A DNA stretch of 64,000 nucleotides, taken from Candidatus Melainabacteria bacterium (GTDB lineage: Bacteria; Cyanobacteriota; Vampirovibrionia; Obscuribacterales; Obscuribacteraceae). Both the position numbers and the translations under genes were made by a program. Under the pieces are notes generated by a model that did not search any database, was not told the DNA's origin, and saw only the letters and a program-made list of their open reading frames with translations. Below are positions 63,501 to 64,000 of this stretch, piece after piece; the stretch's first letter is position 1; each line of letters starts with the position of its first letter. The stretch spans positions 79,152 through 143,151 of the forward strand of contig RXJR01000011.1 of assembly GCA_003963305.1 (NCBI GenBank), written 5' to 3'.

Positions 63501-64000
63501 TAAACGATTTCGGTGATGATTACGACACCGAAAACGATAAACAAAAGCCAGCCTACTAAAGCGGCAATGGAACCGCCGGCACCACCAATAACCATGCCGG
63601 CAGGTCCGCCAACGATAGACCCTCCAAGCGCGCCCATAAATGGCGCAAACGAAGCCAGTGCCAGTCCAGCAGTACCTGACATTATCGCAACGAACACCTT
63701 CTCAATCGTGTCGACCAAAAGATTGCGCTGCGCAGGATCGTTAAACCAGACAGCTTTGATCATCTCATTTGTCAAATCAAGCTCGAGCGTATACATAGTT
63801 TTCCAGAGAAGAATTACGGCAATAGTAAATATCAATCGTCCGATTGCCGACATCCAGCCGCCTGAACGTCCACGCCATGCCCCATCAGACCAATGTCTCC
63901 AAATTGCCAGAACAAAAAACAGCAAAGACAGATCGATGGCAATGTAAAACATGACATCGGCAGTTTGATTGAATAATTTTTGAACATCGGTCTTAGCGTC
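60512..64000 (-). CDS. TrbL/VirB6-like membrane protein with long helical-repeat tail (5' partial)
   Basis: The frame is open to the window edge (the last 16 codons encode DAKTDVQKLFNQTADV before MFYIAID), so the true start may lie outside. Counting from that Met, residues 1-250 hold 6-7 membrane helices with TrbL/VirB6-like features (AIQEALLAAQFLFGYIFLV, then SFIEVSLWSFVWLVLL, and Gly/Ala-rich loops). Next comes a low-complexity region with QTSTQ repeats (about 395-445), then a long tail (480-1146) with helical repeats such as LKAAVLLRANGASS and AQRLVAHNAPPTAFN. VirB6 proteins form the inner-membrane core of type IV secretion. The call rests on the membrane part only. Confidence 0.6.
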   Translation of the reverse strand, partial: DAKTDVQKLFNQTADVMFYIAIDLSLLFFVLAIWRHWSDGAWRGRSGGWMSAIGRLIFTIAVILLWKTMYTLELDLTNEMIKAVWFNDPAQRNLLVDTIEKVFVAIMSGTAGLALASFAPFMGALGGSIVGGPAGMVIGGAGGSIAALVGWLLFIVFGVVIITEIVYFLVLKAIQEALLAAQFLFGYIFLVCFASPDTEHMATGFVRSFIEVSLWSFVWLVLLKVLCIVLNASDQASGAQILLIIGVLQIMIQVPSFMGRAQISPVSEFLTAGAATGLVSKGLTGVTESIKKAATDISDYQLNAKYASVGTPETTATTLKLPSTARAPEAYAQQLEAPRQKAGRLENGDTNINSTYSSAASASGAGGNAVRNSSTVNTSQSVNRPVPPSKAPEKKLEGLTGHEKTETQLPSVAPEAIDKPLDQGSGQTSTQALEQTLEQTSTQSLDQTSGQTPMPFADLDTNDSESSRATSTPAEVESSADTENLRRVHPAATKGLARVLAHFYTNARMRPWVQDLNDGTNMANYGTGSESTIHMGERGARMVQYAQGASEEEMGFTIATAAMATDLANNPRGRDAARRSVLARHLDQPRTLGEHAAAAALYTAKGQFFNQSKLGQSRGHLGMLDELAAGSAHYLTLGDAGHENDVSKQLTDTFNPYDNNRQAGMLAQMTDEDSTESGLNRSNASATRTNISHGFQINDLMRAIYASNLVAGTRIGQRDKAIGMYNYIEAMVNKSGSQMGNHEAQPLVNAITPEEADACRVISKFEGPEACRNPALVRAVADMAGAGSSRTSHETAFAALRTHVRQNSGEVSSLADASPTVINLAAQTVQQLRRAGFDDSQIANPEVAEVVAGFQANAVGHPSPQVVQAVLGGASASSENLITPSHLADQVLRNIGAPSNSQNRQLVVQMINDGYEAKGISYDDFKVAGALMDHGGGNVSPQMIQMAQANGYTHGRKLSRHTVAQGIATRLSAPGDTIAEEQIEAAHLLLNNHIPPETIDGNMLKAAVLLRANGASSGVLNAANMEIAQRLVAHNAPPTAFNVDNLNAAKWVSPSNQNVESINAARYMLDAQFVSDEHPIITDQALFIGKGLVENKINPTPEIVAAVMKNSEYQAHPYQYGVTPPTERAHIPQQIIAQYAATNQLPVPPAPQSPPFNSLSGN

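Overview
The window reads as ordinary bacterial chromosome. There is no rRNA, no tRNA I can recognise, no insertion sequence and no CRISPR array. Gene style suggests a Gram-negative-type cell: a TolC/RND efflux operon, many secretion- or surface-related giant proteins, and orphan OmpR-type regulators. The many large lineage-specific proteins with YD-like repeats suggest, as inference only, a non-photosynthetic relative of Cyanobacteria (Vampirovibrionia/'Melainabacteria', Obscuribacterales-like). I could not test this.

Region 1 (1-8.5 kb) is a purine biosynthesis run on the + strand: the 3' end of purN, then purL, purQ, purM and purH, a strong terminator, then purE-purK. It accounts for most steps from GAR to IMP. 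A tandem 31-bp GC-rich palindromic repeat follows purK.

Region 2 (8.7-18.2 kb) is a mixed housekeeping and accessory stretch: a COG1926-type phosphoribosyltransferase, a CrcB fluoride channel with a DUF190 partner, a DUF1573/cytochrome c protein, a zinc-ribbon/FHA protein with a nuclease-like tail, a second tandem repeat array (24 bp), an FMN reductase, a spermidine-synthase-like protein with a membrane anchor, and a FemAB-type aminoacyltransferase. Both repeat arrays sit exactly between convergent genes.

Region 3 (18.2-25.5 kb, - strand) is an efflux operon: TolC-like outer-membrane protein, RND permease, lipoprotein adaptor, then a LOG-like nucleotide-binding protein, with overlapping or near-touching junctions. 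A 10-bp palindrome lies in the divergent promoter region.

Region 4 (25.7-39.6 kb) is accessory. Between 30.2 and 35.6 kb seven - strand genes are spaced as single units, and six of them have a long-stem hairpin just after the stop. Three are diverged copies of one unrecognised ~220-residue family. Among them are a NUDIX-like protein (resembling the SMODS-associated NUDIX family) and an HD-domain phosphohydrolase. They are followed by a mannitol-dehydrogenase-family gene and a HAD phosphatase, a possible mannitol-making pair. This block is my best candidate for an undescribed system.

Region 5 (40.2-64 kb) holds large proteins of uncertain role: a predicted peptidoglycan-attacking protein (phage-type lysozyme domain plus C39-like peptidase domain), a 2237-residue YD-like-repeat protein divergent from a 729-residue relative, and a TrbL/VirB6-like membrane protein with a long helical-repeat tail that runs off the right edge. 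Between them lie two paralogous OmpR-family response regulators, a stand-alone receiver protein and an excisionase-like DNA-binding protein, with no sensor kinase in the window. Together they suggest regulated export of cell-wall-acting or toxin-like proteins, which is inference.
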